Counted from the stretch's first letter, positions 51,703-62,222 are shown. The stretch: DNA of 64,000 nt from Azophilus sp965200465 (GCA_965200465.1 OZ241358.1:3472001-3536000); one strand, 5' to 3'. Numbers and translations: made by a program. The notes: generated by a model not told the origin, from the letters alone.

Positions 51703-52914
51703 ATGGGTTCACGCAGGCGGTTTTTGGGTGCGGCGGCCCTGGCGGCGGCGGCGCCGACTTTGCGGGCAAGCGTTGATGAGCGCAGCGGGCGCGACGCCGG
51801 CAATCGGGTGCGGCGCTACGTCACCCTAGGGCGGACCGGCCTTGAGATGGCGGACATCTCCTTCGGTTCCAGCCGCTTGCGGGAGGGGGAGGAGAGGCTG
51901 GTCCACCACGCCCTGGACAAGGGCGTCAACTACTTCGACACCGCCGAAAGCTACACTGGCGGGCAGTCCGAAAGGGTGCTGGGCAACGCCCTCAAGGGCC
52001 GGCGGGAGCAGGTCGTCATCGCCTCCAAGACCCTTGCCGGGCCAGTGGCCCGCAAGTGGGAGCTCATGGCGAACCTGGAGGCCAGCCTGCGCCGCCTGCA
52101 AACCGACCATGTGGAAATCTACTTCAACCACGCCGTCAACGACACCGCACGGCTGGACAACCCGGAATGGCACGAGTTCTGCGCAAGGGCCAAGGAGCAG
52201 GGCAAGATTCTCTTCACCGGCATGTCCGGCCACGCCGGGCGCTTGGTGGAGTGCCTGGACCACGCCTTCGCCAAGGACATGGTGGACGTGGTGCTGGTGT
52301 CCCTCAACTTCGGCCAGGACCCGGAATTCCACGAACGCTTCATCCGCGGCTTCGACTTCGTGGCCCGGCACCCGGAACTGCCCCGGGCGCTGCGGCGGGC
52401 CAAGGAGCTTGGCGTCGGCGTCATCGCCATGAAGTGCCTGATGGGCGCCCGCCTGAACGACATGCGCCCCTACGAGCGCGGCGGCGCCTCCTTCGCCCAG
52501 GCCGCCTTTCGCTGGAGCCTGTCCCAGGAATACGTTGACGCCCTGGTCATCTCCATGACCAGCGAAGCCAAGATAGACGAGTTTCTGGGTGCCTCCGCGG
52601 GGCGCTCCTTGGCCGCCGGGGACAAGGCGCTGCTCTCCACCTACGCCGCCCTGAACGGCAACAGCCAATGCCGCCAAGGCTGCAATGACTGCGCCGGTGC
52701 CTGCCCCTTCGAGGTGCCCATAGCCGATGTGCTGCGCACCCGCATGTACGCGGTGGACTATCAGGATTTGGCGTTCGCCCGCAGCGAATACGCCGGCTTG
52801 GACGGCAGCGCCGCCGCCTGCTTGGGCTGCGACGGAGCGCCCTGCCGCGACGCCTGCACCTACGGCCTGCCCATCGCCGACCTATGTGCTCCCACCCACC
52901 GCATGTTGGCCTGA
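51703..52914 (+). CDS. Tat-exported aldo/keto reductase with C-terminal iron-sulfur cysteines
   Basis: 403 residues. A twin-arginine signal (SRRRFLGAAALAAAA) starts the protein at the ATG at 51703 after GGAGG. The reductase barrel has LGRTGLEMADISFGSSRL, NYFDTAESYTGGQSERVLG and HVEIYFNHAVND. The C-terminus has CRQGCNDCAGACP and CLGCDGAPCRDAC, ferredoxin-type clusters. Aldo/keto reductases with Fe-S tails are known; with a Tat signal the holoprotein would be folded in the cytosol and act in the periplasm. It lies 49 bp before larB. Confidence 0.87.
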   Translation: MGSRRRFLGAAALAAAAPTLRASVDERSGRDAGNRVRRYVTLGRTGLEMADISFGSSRLREGEERLVHHALDKGVNYFDTAESYTGGQSERVLGNALKGRREQVVIASKTLAGPVARKWELMANLEASLRRLQTDHVEIYFNHAVNDTARLDNPEWHEFCARAKEQGKILFTGMSGHAGRLVECLDHAFAKDMVDVVLVSLNFGQDPEFHERFIRGFDFVARHPELPRALRRAKELGVGVIAMKCLMGARLNDMRPYERGGASFAQAAFRWSLSQEYVDALVISMTSEAKIDEFLGASAGRSLAAGDKALLSTYAALNGNSQCRQGCNDCAGACPFEVPIADVLRTRMYAVDYQDLAFARSEYAGLDGSAAACLGCDGAPCRDACTYGLPIADLCAPTHRMLA

Positions 52915-52963
52915 TTGGCGGGCAACTCGCAGCAACGCCAAGCCGTCCAAGGGGGTTGCAGCA

Positions 52964-53700
<737 letters not shown>

Positions 53701-53704
<4 letters not shown>

Positions 53705-54597
53705 ACGTGGTGGGCGGATTGGAAGCGGGTCTTGAGGCCAAGTACGGGGCGCTGGCCAGCCAGCTCGGCGAACTGGGGAGCGCCGTCGTCGCCTACTCCG
53801 GCGGGGTGGACAGTTCCTTGGTCGCCTATCTCGCCCATCAAGCCTTGGGCAAAAGAACCTTGGCGGTCACCTCCGCCAGCCCCAGCCTGAAGCGCAGCGA
53901 CCTAACCTTAGCCAAGGAATTGGCGGCCAAGTGGGGAATGCGCCACCGAGTCATCGTCACCGACGAACTCAGCAAGGCCGAATACCGCGCCAACCCCGTC
54001 AACCGCTGCTTTCACTGCAAGACCTCCCTCTATTCGGCGCTGGCGGCCATCGCCCAGGAGGAGGGCTTCGCCCAGATTCTCAACGGCACCAACATCGACG
54101 ATCTCGGCGACCACAGGCCGGGCCTGCAAGCGGCTCAGGACTTCGCGGTGCGGGCGCCCTTGGTCGATGCCGGCCTACACAAGGCGGACGTGCGCGCCCT
54201 GGCCGCGCATCTAGGGCTGGACAACGCCGACAAGCCCCAGGCCGCCTGCCTGTCCAGCCGCTTCCCCTACGGCGCCCGCATAGACGTCCAACGGCTGGCG
54301 CAGGTGGAGCGGGCCGAGGAGTGCCTGGCGCGTCTGGGCTTCGTGCAGTTCCGGGTGCGTCATCACGAGGAGGTGGCGCGGTTGGAGATCGCCGCCGATG
54401 AGTTGCCTCGGGCGCTGGACCTGCGGGAGGCCCTGCAAGCCGAGGTGCAGGCTTGCGGCTACCGCTTCGTCGCGTTGGATTTGGGCGGCTTTCGCTCCGG
54501 CGCGCTGAACGAGGGGCTGATAGAAGCCGTCAATCTACTTGCGCCGCAAGCCGAGTGGAATGCCGCATCCAAGACAGTCCCGAGCCATAAGAGCTAG
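53701..54597 (+). CDS. larE: LarE, ATP-dependent sacrificial sulfur transferase
   Basis: 298 residues. PP-loop VAYSGGVDSSLVAYLAH, then NRCFHCKTSLYSAL and NGTNIDDLGDHRPGL, and the sulfur-donor Cys in KPQAACLSSRFPYGARID. LarE activates the dinucleotide and transfers sulfur from its own cysteine to make the pincer thiocarboxylates. The Cys is present, so it is the sacrificial type rather than the cluster type with three cysteines. Overlaps larB by four bases. Confidence 0.92.
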
Positions 54598-54611
54598 ACG
54601 CCGCATCATCC

Positions 54612-55745
54612 ATGGTGGAAGTTGTCCCGGTCACCAACAAAGGGCTGCTCAAGGCGTTCATCCAAACGCCCTGGTCCATCTACAAGGAAGACCACGCTTG
54701 GCGGCCGCCCCTGTTGCTGGAGCGGCGCATGGCGCTGTCGCCGCGCCAGCCGGTTTTTCAGCATTTGCAGTGGCGGGCTTGGCTGGCGCGGCGGAATGGA
54801 CGGACGCTGGGCCGCATATCCGCGCAAGTCGATGCCCTGCACCAAGAACGGCACGGCGACCATGCGGGCTTCTTCGGATTGCTGGAGAGCGAGGACGACC
54901 CGCAGATCTTCGCCGCCCTGCTGGAAGCTGCGGAAGGCTGGCTGCGCGGCCAAGGCATGCGGCGCATCGTCGGCCCCTTGAACCTCAACATCAATCAGGA
55001 AGTGGGGATGCTGGCCGAGGGGTACGACCGGCCGCCCTTCTTCCTGATGGGGCATGCCCGGCCCTATTACCATCCCCGCATCAAAGCCCTAGGCTACCAG
55101 CCCCGCCAATGCACCCTAGCCTACGCCTGCCCCACCGCCTACGACGAACCCCAAGCGGTTGCCCGACTGCGCCAACGGCTGTCCCGGCGGTTGTCCCTGC
55201 GGCCCTTGGAGCGCCGCCGCAAGGCCGACGAACTGGCCCTGATTCTGGACATCTTCAACGACGCCTGGGCCGCCAACTGGGGCTTCGTGCCGTTCACGCA
55301 GGCCGAATTCAAGGCGCTCGGCGAAATGCTGCTGCTGGTGACGCCGCCGGACCTGGTTTGGATGGCGGAACTGGATGGCGAAGCCGTGGGCTTCATCGTC
55401 ATGATCCCCAACATCAACGAAGCCATCCGGGACCTGAACGGACGCCTGCTGCCCCTCGGCTGGCTGAAGCTGCTTTGGCGGTTGAAGGTGCAGGGCGTCT
55501 CCAGCGGGCGAGTGCCGCTGATGGGCGTGCGCCGCCGCCTGCAGGACGGGCCGCTGGGCGCCGGCGTCGCCATGAGCCTCATCCACCAATGCGGGAAGGC
55601 GGCCTTGCGGCACGGCATCACCAGCACCGAGCTGTCTTGGATACTGGAGGACAACCAAGGCATGCGCAGCATCGTCGAGCGGATTGGCGGCAGCGTCAGC
55701 AAGCGCTACCTTATATATGCAAAGCAGCTTGCCTCCACGGCCTAG
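54612..55745 (+). CDS. GNAT-fold acyltransferase-like protein (YghO/bacterial ceramide synthase type)
   Basis: 377 residues. FIQTPWSIYKEDHAWRPPLL at the N-terminus, then GFFGLLESEDDPQIFAALLE, RRIVGPLNLNINQEVGMLAE, PPFFLMGHARPYYHPRIKAL and a C-terminal NQGMRSIVERIGGSVSKRYL are the YghO pattern. I recall the Caulobacter bacterial ceramide synthase as belonging to this family; that identity is from memory and needs checking. It starts a same-strand run with a nucleotidyltransferase and a lipid kinase. It would transfer an acyl chain to a long-chain base. The 168-bp gap after it contains an A8 run and nothing else. Confidence 0.75.
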   Translation: MVEVVPVTNKGLLKAFIQTPWSIYKEDHAWRPPLLLERRMALSPRQPVFQHLQWRAWLARRNGRTLGRISAQVDALHQERHGDHAGFFGLLESEDDPQIFAALLEAAEGWLRGQGMRRIVGPLNLNINQEVGMLAEGYDRPPFFLMGHARPYYHPRIKALGYQPRQCTLAYACPTAYDEPQAVARLRQRLSRRLSLRPLERRRKADELALILDIFNDAWAANWGFVPFTQAEFKALGEMLLLVTPPDLVWMAELDGEAVGFIVMIPNINEAIRDLNGRLLPLGWLKLLWRLKVQGVSSGRVPLMGVRRRLQDGPLGAGVAMSLIHQCGKAALRHGITSTELSWILEDNQGMRSIVERIGGSVSKRYLIYAKQLASTA

Positions 55746-55913
55746 CAAGTTTCTTGGCCTTCACAAAAAGATGTTTATTTTCAATATGTTGAAACAAAAA
55801 AAACGGCGTCTTTGCAACTGCGCTTCGGTTCGGCGGCAAGGTTTCGGCACGGCTAGGCCCAGCCTTGAAGGCCCGTCGAAGCGGCGCGGCCAAGGGTTGC
55901 GCTAGGCGTCGCC

Positions 55914-56693
55914 GTGCAGGCCATTGTCTTGGCCGGAGAGCGCGACGGGGCCGGCAAGGGTGAGCGCGGGTCGGCGGCGCCCACCGCCCTGACGTCCGTG
56001 GCCGGCGTGCCTTCCCTGTTGAGGGTGGTGCGTGCCTTGGCGGGTTCAGCGAGCATTGAAGGCGGCTTGCTGGCCGGCCCGGCCGCCGATGGCGGAGAGC
56101 GCAGCTCCTTGCTGGCGGACATCTCGGCGGCGGGGGATTTCCAGTGGATGGCGCCGGCGGCCGGGCCGGCGGAGAGCGCCTTGGCCGCCGCCGAACGGCT
56201 GGCGAGTTGGCCCATGCTGCTGACCACCGGCGACCACGCCCTGCTGAGCGCAGCAATGATCGACGAATTCTGCGCCGCCGCGGCCGGCCGGGAATTCGAT
56301 CTGATGGTCGCCTTGGTGCCCCACCCCCTGGTGCAGGCGCGCTTTCCGAACATGCGCCGCACCCGCCTGCGCTTCTCCGACGGCACCTATTGCGGCGCGA
56401 ACCTCTACTTGCTGGCGAACGCCAAGGCCCTTGCGGCCATCGCTTTTTGGAGGCGGCTGCAAGGGCATCGAAAACGGCCTTGGCGCATTGCCGAGCATTT
56501 GGGCTGGAGTGTGCTGGTCCGCTACGCCTTGGGGGCGTTGCCTGTTGACGGCGCCTTTCGCAGCCTCTCGCAAAGGGCCGGCTGCGCCGTCGGCTGGGCC
56601 AGTTTGGAGGATCCCCTGGCCGCCGTTGACGTGGACAGCCAAGCCGACTTGGCCGCGGCGGAGCGAATCCTGCAGTGCCGGCCCTGCTCCTAA
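55914..56693 (+). CDS. MobA-like nucleotidyltransferase
   Basis: 259 residues from the GTG at 55914. The MQAIVLAGERDG start is the nucleotide-binding loop, with WPMLLTTGDHALLS (metal Asp) and DLMVALVPHPLVQARFPNMR in the substrate half, ending DPLAAVDVDSQADLAAAERI. The fold couples NTP to a phosphorylated substrate. Next to a diacylglycerol-kinase-fold gene it may activate a head-group precursor (the Caulobacter ceramide-phosphoglycerate cytidylyltransferase is a comparison). Overlaps the kinase gene by 19 bases. Confidence 0.78.
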   Translation: MQAIVLAGERDGAGKGERGSAAPTALTSVAGVPSLLRVVRALAGSASIEGGLLAGPAADGGERSSLLADISAAGDFQWMAPAAGPAESALAAAERLASWPMLLTTGDHALLSAAMIDEFCAAAAGREFDLMVALVPHPLVQARFPNMRRTRLRFSDGTYCGANLYLLANAKALAAIAFWRRLQGHRKRPWRIAEHLGWSVLVRYALGALPVDGAFRSLSQRAGCAVGWASLEDPLAAVDVDSQADLAAAERILQCRPCS

Positions 56694-57772
56694 CCAACCC
56701 CCGAGCCGGCCTCGGCGGGCCAAGGCTCAAGTTCAACGGCGCGACCGTGGCGTTGGGCGAGCGGGACTTGCCCGACGTCGCCGAGTACGACCTGCTCATC
56801 GTTGAAGGCGGCGACGGCACCCTGCAGCGGGTGATGACGGAACTGCTCGTCAAGTCGCCGGCCGCCGCCTTGCCCAAGGTCGCCGTGCTGCCCGGCGGAA
56901 GCACCAACATGGCCGCCGCGGACATCAACCAACACCGCAGCTTCCGCCAATGCGCGGCAAGGCTGAACAGCATTTTGGAAGGCGCTCCGCAGCCCCTTGC
57001 GCAACGCCGATCGCTGGTGTGCGTGCAACCGTCGCCGCCCATCCCAACCAACGACGGCCAAGCCGGCAACCTTCAGCCGGCCGAATGCACGGCAACCGCA
57101 ACCGCCCAAGGCCCAGCGCGGCGCCAAGAGGGCGCGAGCGGTTTGCAGGCGGATCCTCCGCCTAACCGAACCAGCTCTCCGGCAAGCGACCGGGGTCGTC
57201 GCTATGGTTGGTTCTTCGGCATCGGCGCGGTGTGCTCCGGCATCGGGCGCTGGAGCGAAAAGCGTCCCGGCAACCGCCTGCAGGCAAGCATGAACACCGC
57301 TTGGGCCCTGTTGCGGGAATTCCAAGGACCGCGGCGGCATCAGCAGGTTCGGATTGACGGCCGGCAACGGCCGGTGTTCGCCATGATGGCCACAACCCTG
57401 AACCGCTTGCTGTTCGGCAGCCGGCCTTTTTGGCAATCGCCGATGCCGCGCCACGCCACCAATCCCCACCAAGCAGGGCCGTCCGAGCAAGGCGCCGACG
57501 GCAAGCCGGCAGCCCTTGGGAGCGCCGGGAGAAGCGGTGCCGCCATGCACAGCACCTGGGTGTTCGCCGAAGCTCAGGGGTTGCTGCGGCACGGCTTCAA
57601 GCTGCTGCGCGGCGACCCGGCCCTCGGCGACTTGCCCGGCTACCGGAGCGGCGACGTAGCCGGCCTGCAAATGGAGTTCGACGGCCCCTACGCGCTGGAC
57701 GGCGAACTGTTCGACAACCGCGGCGCCATGCGCCTGAGCTTGAGCGACCCGCTCCAATGGCTGCCCCTTTAG
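56675..57772 (+). CDS. Diacylglycerol/ceramide-kinase-fold lipid kinase with low-complexity insertions
   Basis: 365 residues, GTG start at 56675 inside the previous gene. ALLLTNPRAG, then VEGGDGTLQRVM (GGDGT at 45-49) and LPGGSTNMAA are the catalytic loops. Later FFGIGAVCSGIGRW and YALDGELFDNRGAMRLSLSD complete the fold. Between them two insertions stand out, at about residues 113-178 (PSPPIPTNDGQAGNLQPA and on) and 258-295 (RHATNPHQAGPSEQGADGKP). Neither belongs to the normal fold. Substrate is unknown; ceramide is suggested by context. Confidence 0.82.
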   Translation: MPALLLTNPRAGLGGPRLKFNGATVALGERDLPDVAEYDLLIVEGGDGTLQRVMTELLVKSPAAALPKVAVLPGGSTNMAAADINQHRSFRQCAARLNSILEGAPQPLAQRRSLVCVQPSPPIPTNDGQAGNLQPAECTATATAQGPARRQEGASGLQADPPPNRTSSPASDRGRRYGWFFGIGAVCSGIGRWSEKRPGNRLQASMNTAWALLREFQGPRRHQQVRIDGRQRPVFAMMATTLNRLLFGSRPFWQSPMPRHATNPHQAGPSEQGADGKPAALGSAGRSGAAMHSTWVFAEAQGLLRHGFKLLRGDPALGDLPGYRSGDVAGLQMEFDGPYALDGELFDNRGAMRLSLSDPLQWLPL

Positions 57773-57818
57773 GTTGCCGGCGGCTTCCCAATTGGGCCGG
57801 ACGGAGGGCCGCCTCGAC

Positions 57819-58580
57819 ATGCAAGCGGCCCTAAAACGGCAAGCGCCCGAGGGGCGCAAAGGCGGGAAACGCACCTTCGGCAAGCTGGTGATGCGAACCT
57901 TGGACGCCTTCCTGGCCCGCCGCTCCAAGGTCGCCACCACGCCCTTTTTGGAGCGCTCCGCCTTTCCCTGGGTGGCCGCGCTGGAGGCCGATGCGGACGC
58001 CATTCGGGCGGAGCTGAACCTGGTGATGCAGCGGCCCGAGGACATCCCCAGCTTCCATGAGATGTCTCCGGACCAAGCCCGCATCTCCAAGGGAAACAAT
58101 TGGCGAACCTTCGTCTTCAGCGTATTCGGCCAACGCATTGAGGACAACTGCCGCCGCTGCCCGCAAACGGCCAAGGCCCTGGAGCGGGTGCCGGGCCTGC
58201 AAAACGCCTGGTTCTCCATTCTGGCGCCCAGCTACCACATTCCCCCGCACCGTGGGCCGACCAAGGCGGTGGTGCGCTGCCATCTGGGGCTGCTGATTCC
58301 AACCCCGCATGAGCAATGCTGGATCCGCGTAGATGATCAGGTCCGCAACTGGGAGAACGGCCGCTGCCTGCTGTTTGACGACACCTTTGAGCACGAAGTG
58401 CGCAACGACGGCGACGCCGCTCGGGTGGTGCTGTTCATTGACGTGGACCGCCCTCTGGATGCGCTAGGCGAGCGTTGCCGCCGAGTGGCTTTGGCCCTGC
58501 TCCGAGCGAGCAGCTACGTCAAAAAGCCCTTGGCGAACCTGGAGCGCTGGAACCGGCGGTTGCGCTCCGCCGGCGGCTGA
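57819..58580 (+). CDS. Aspartyl/asparaginyl beta-hydroxylase-family (LpxO-like) dioxygenase
   Basis: 253 residues from the ATG at 57819 with GGAGGG ten bases upstream. Fe(II)/2-oxoglutarate cluster: IPPHRGPTKAVVRCHLGLLI (first His, substrate Arg), then LLFDDTFEHEVRNDGDAARV (second His and Arg). In this fold LpxO hydroxylates lipid A acyl chains. Here it sits with lipid genes, so hydroxylation of an acyl chain is a reasonable guess. Spacing to the kinase gene is 46 bp. Confidence 0.85.
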   Translation: MQAALKRQAPEGRKGGKRTFGKLVMRTLDAFLARRSKVATTPFLERSAFPWVAALEADADAIRAELNLVMQRPEDIPSFHEMSPDQARISKGNNWRTFVFSVFGQRIEDNCRRCPQTAKALERVPGLQNAWFSILAPSYHIPPHRGPTKAVVRCHLGLLIPTPHEQCWIRVDDQVRNWENGRCLLFDDTFEHEVRNDGDAARVVLFIDVDRPLDALGERCRRVALALLRASSYVKKPLANLERWNRRLRSAGG

Positions 58581-58582
58581 AC

Positions 58583-60217
58583 GTGTTGATCGACTTTGCA
58601 GATCCCGCGGCGCCGGAGCGCTTTGCGGCGGATGTCTGCATCATCGGCGGCGGCCCGGCCGGAATCACCTTGGCGCGGCGGCTGGCGGAGCGCCGGCTGC
58701 GCATCCTGCTGCTGGAAAGCGGCGGCCTGGACCATGACGCAGCCACGGCCTCCCTAGGCGTTGGCGACAACGTCGGCATGCCCTACTACGACTTGCAGGA
58801 CAGCCGCCTACGGTTCTTCGGCGGCACCACCAACATCTGGGGCGGGCGCTGCGCGCGCTTGGACGCAATCGACTTCGAGCCGCGCGACTGGGTGCGCCAC
58901 AGCGGCTGGCCGATCAGCCAGGCAGACTTGACGGAGGGCTACGAACGCGCCGAGCGGGACCTGCAGATAGGCCCCTTGGCGAAGGACCCGCCGTCTTGGC
59001 CGGACGGCCCGCAGAGCCTTGGCTTGGATGCGCATCGCTTCGCCATCGGCCGCTGGCGCTTTGACACCTTGCAGGAGCGCTTCAGCGGCCGGCGGGCAAG
59101 GGACGTTCTGCATGGGCGGGACGTGCGGGTGGTCATCCACGCCACCGCCGCCCAATTGCTGGCGAACGCCGGCGGCAGCGGCCTGGACCAAGTTGAAGTC
59201 CGCAATCGCCACGGCCGCCAAGGCCAAGTTGCGGCCAAGGCTTACGTGCTCGCCTGCGGCGGCATCGAAAACGCCCGTCTGCTGTTGGCGTCCCGCAAGG
59301 TGGAGCCGCAAGGCGTCGGCAACCGCCACGGGCAGGTTGGGCGCTTCTTCATGGAGCACCCGCACGGGCGGCTGGGGCGCATCGACACGGCCCAACCCCA
59401 GCGCCTGTGGAGCGCTTTCCGCATGCGCTTTCCCGGCAACGGCCCGCCAACTGCGCCAGTGCTGCTGGCGGCGTCCTCCCGGCAGCGGCAGCGGCGCATG
59501 CTGAACACCGCGCTCACCTTCGCCCTGCGCCGCGACCCCGCCGCCGGCGTGCCGGCCGGCCGCCGCGCCTACAACGCGCTCAAGACGCAGTTGGCGCCGG
59601 AGCGCCGCAACCGGCTGCTTTGGCATGCCTACCGGGGCTTGCGGCAGATGCACAACAAACACACCCGCCGGTTCACGACGAAACTTTGGGCGCAACTGCC
59701 CAACGTGCAACTAAGCGTGATGGTGCGGGCCGAGCAGGCGCCCAACCCGGACAGCCGCATCCTGCTTTCTGACCAATGCGATCAACTGGGCTGCCCCAAG
59801 GCGAATTTGGACTGGCGCTTGAGCGAACAGGACAAGCACACATTGCGCGAACTGGCCGCAACGTTGCACGACGAACTCGTTCGTTTGCAACTAGGCGCAT
59901 TGCGGCCCGAACCCTGGCTCTACGACAGCACGGACAACTGGCCGGTTGACCCGACGGTGGGCAACCACCCCATCGGCGGCTACCACCACATGGGCGCCAC
60001 CCGCATGAGCCGGCGCCCGGAGGAGGGCGTGGTGGACCGCAACCTGGCGGTGCATGGCTACCGCAACCTCTACGTCCTCGGCAGCTCCGTCTTCCCCACC
60101 GGCGGCTGGGCCAACCCCACCCTGACCATCCTGGCGCTGGCCCACCGGCTGGCGGAGCACTTGGCGTCCCAAACGCCGCTGCTGCCGCCGCCGGGGTTGC
60201 CTCCGCCCGCAGGCTGA
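58583..60217 (+). CDS. GMC-family oxidoreductase
   Basis: 544 residues from the GTG at 58583, two bases after the previous stop. FAD dinucleotide motif DVCIIGGGPAGITLARRLAE and the GMC C-terminus GGYHHMGATRMSRRPEEGVV with NLYVLGSSVFPTGGWANPTL are clear; the HxxG pattern carries the catalytic His. It oxidises an alcohol. Tight spacing argues for an operon with the dioxygenase. A role in modifying the same lipid or head group is inference. Confidence 0.9.
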   Translation: MLIDFADPAAPERFAADVCIIGGGPAGITLARRLAERRLRILLLESGGLDHDAATASLGVGDNVGMPYYDLQDSRLRFFGGTTNIWGGRCARLDAIDFEPRDWVRHSGWPISQADLTEGYERAERDLQIGPLAKDPPSWPDGPQSLGLDAHRFAIGRWRFDTLQERFSGRRARDVLHGRDVRVVIHATAAQLLANAGGSGLDQVEVRNRHGRQGQVAAKAYVLACGGIENARLLLASRKVEPQGVGNRHGQVGRFFMEHPHGRLGRIDTAQPQRLWSAFRMRFPGNGPPTAPVLLAASSRQRQRRMLNTALTFALRRDPAAGVPAGRRAYNALKTQLAPERRNRLLWHAYRGLRQMHNKHTRRFTTKLWAQLPNVQLSVMVRAEQAPNPDSRILLSDQCDQLGCPKANLDWRLSEQDKHTLRELAATLHDELVRLQLGALRPEPWLYDSTDNWPVDPTVGNHPIGGYHHMGATRMSRRPEEGVVDRNLAVHGYRNLYVLGSSVFPTGGWANPTLTILALAHRLAEHLASQTPLLPPPGLPPPAG

Positions 60218-60300
60218 ATGGCTGCGCACAACCATGCAATCGGCATTCGCTGTGGCCTATAATGGGGCCTCTGAAGCACCTTCGCTTTCTGGGAAAATCC

Positions 60301-61197
60301 ATGCACACCATGCGGTTTGGCCTCATTGCTTTGCTGCTGGCGTTCGCGGCGGCGGCCGAAGCCCGCAGCGGCTTCTATTTGGGCGCGGAAGTCGGCGCCG
60401 CCATGCCCCAGGACCTCAGGTCCACCCGCACCAACATCGGCGTGCCGACCAACTGCGATCAATGGCTGGACGGCGCCACCCTAAACGATGGCGTGGCGGT
60501 GCCTTTGCCGCTGGAGCAATGCGCCCCGAGAGCGCTGCCGGCCAGCCCCAGCACCTTCGACCTGGACGCGGGGTTGTTGGCCGGCGTCAACGCCGGCTAC
60601 GTCCTTGGAAGATTTCGCATCGAAGCCGAATACTTCCATCGGCGACACGGCGGCGAGCAGTTGCCGCTGGTGGTCCCGGGGGACGCCAAGCAGCAGGAGT
60701 TCGTAGAGCGCAGCGAGGAAATCGACGATCTGCGCAGCCACAACTTCTTCGCCAACCTGCACTACGGCTTCGGCCAGTTGGGCGAGTCGAGGATCGCGCC
60801 CTATGTGGGCCTTGGGCTGGGTGCGGTGCGGACGAAAATGGACTACTCAGGCCGGTCGGTGCGCACCAGCGACCGCAATGCCCTGCTGAATTTGGGCCGC
60901 AACCCCAATGCCGCCGGGCGCCTCTCCGCCGCGGACGAACGCCTGTCCGACAGTTTGCTTGGCTTTCAGTTGCTCGCCGGGTTTGACTACGCCTTGAGCG
61001 AAGGGCGAGCGTTGACGGTCAAGCTCCGCTATGGCGGCGCCTTTGGCGATTTCGAGGAAGGCGGCAATCCTTGGCGACCGCTGCGCAACCATGAATCCAC
61101 GGTCGGTCCGGGCGGCGCTTCCATCGTTTACGACGTCAAAGCCAAGAACCTGAGCTTCTGGGCCGTTTCGGTGGGCTTCAAGCTCTTCGCCGATTAA
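60301..61197 (+). CDS. Outer-membrane beta-barrel protein
   Basis: 298 residues from the ATG at 60301. A signal peptide (RFGLIALLLAFAAAAEARSG) is followed by FYLGAEVGAAMPQDLRS and repeated amphipathic strands (AGYVLGRFRIEAEYFHR, IAPYVGLGLGAVRTKM, GFQLLAGFDYALSE), ending WAVSVGFKLFAD with a terminal aromatic region. This is the eight-stranded Opa/OmpW-type porin-like fold. No ligand is evident. It follows the GMC gene by 83 bp. Confidence 0.82.
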   Translation: MHTMRFGLIALLLAFAAAAEARSGFYLGAEVGAAMPQDLRSTRTNIGVPTNCDQWLDGATLNDGVAVPLPLEQCAPRALPASPSTFDLDAGLLAGVNAGYVLGRFRIEAEYFHRRHGGEQLPLVVPGDAKQQEFVERSEEIDDLRSHNFFANLHYGFGQLGESRIAPYVGLGLGAVRTKMDYSGRSVRTSDRNALLNLGRNPNAAGRLSAADERLSDSLLGFQLLAGFDYALSEGRALTVKLRYGGAFGDFEEGGNPWRPLRNHESTVGPGGASIVYDVKAKNLSFWAVSVGFKLFAD

Positions 61198-61254
61198 GCC
61201 CTTGCCAGCGCTGCCGTCCTTCACAGTGCGCATGTTCCTTGAAGCAATGACGCC

Positions 61255-62049
61255 ATGAAGAAGCCGGAGGGGCCTTCCGGCGAACCCGCAATTGCTGCGG
61301 ATGCCGCTGCGCACGGGTATGTTGTCGGCGACCTGCTGCATTTGCTGCCCAAAGCCCGGATAGTCAACAAGACCGAATGGCTGGTGGAGCAATGTCGGGG
61401 CCGGCGGGTCATTCATGTCGGGTTCACCGACTGCGGGTTCGCCGGCCTGCACAAGCGGGAGGAGCAATGGCTTCACAGCAAGCTAGCCGCGGTCGCTTCG
61501 TCTATTGTGGGAATCGACATTGATGCGGCCGGGGTGGCGGACGCCGTTGGCGCTGGCTACGAAGCCCATGCGGTCGATTGCCGTGACCCCGATGCGGTTG
61601 CCGCTCTCGGCCTTGAGCCGGCTGACAGGGTGGTGGCGGGCGACGTGATCGAGCACATCGACCAACCCGGCCCTTTCTTGGACGGATTGCAAAGCCTGTG
61701 CCGGCCGAACGGGCGGTTGATCATCGCCACGCCCAATGCCCACGGGCTCATCAGCGCAACCGCCGCCATCCTGCGAGGGGTCGAGCTTAACCATCCCGAC
61801 CATGTGGTGGCGTTCACTTGGCGAACGCTGACCGAACTGGCTCGCCGGCATGGCTGGCGCGTCGTTGCAACCGCCACCTACATACCCGTCATCGCTGACA
61901 AAAAAAATCGGCCCTTTTGGGATGTGGCCGGCGCTGGGGTCGTTTTTGCGGCGGAGCGGCTCCTAGGCTATTTAGGCAGGCCCTTCGCTGCGGATGGATT
62001 GCTCGTCTTGGCCGAACCGGCCGGGCCGGCGGCGCCCGCTCGGAGTTAG
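61255..62049 (+). CDS. Class I SAM-dependent methyltransferase
   Basis: 264 residues. Rossmann-type SAM site RRVIHVGFTDCGFAGLHKRE, then IVGIDIDAAGVADAVGAGY and DRVVAGDVIEHIDQPGPFLD, with RPNGRLIIATPNAHGL. These are Methyltransf_23-like features. The target is unknown. Gene before it encodes an outer-membrane barrel, so a surface sugar or lipid target is possible. Confidence 0.8.
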   Translation: MKKPEGPSGEPAIAADAAAHGYVVGDLLHLLPKARIVNKTEWLVEQCRGRRVIHVGFTDCGFAGLHKREEQWLHSKLAAVASSIVGIDIDAAGVADAVGAGYEAHAVDCRDPDAVAALGLEPADRVVAGDVIEHIDQPGPFLDGLQSLCRPNGRLIIATPNAHGLISATAAILRGVELNHPDHVVAFTWRTLTELARRHGWRVVATATYIPVIADKKNRPFWDVAGAGVVFAAERLLGYLGRPFAADGLLVLAEPAGPAAPARS

Positions 62050-62222
62050 CCGTTCATGGCAGTTCGACAAGGTGGTCCACTCGTAGCCCTGCGCCCGCAT
62101 CCACTCGAGCAGCGCCTCCGAATTATATTGGGAATGTCCCTAAATGCCGCGCAGGTGCGTGGCGGCTTGCCGTAATCCCCGGATAAGGATCGCCTAGCCC
62201 GTTGCCCGCAATCCCTGGGAAC

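Noticed and set aside
51420..51776. A 118-codon plus-strand frame before the aldo/keto reductase
   Set aside because: No ribosome site, no motif, and overlapping frames look equally open; treated as non-coding.
56690..58219. A 509-codon minus-strand frame across the lipid-kinase and dioxygenase genes
   Set aside because: The plus-strand genes have catalytic motifs; this frame has none.
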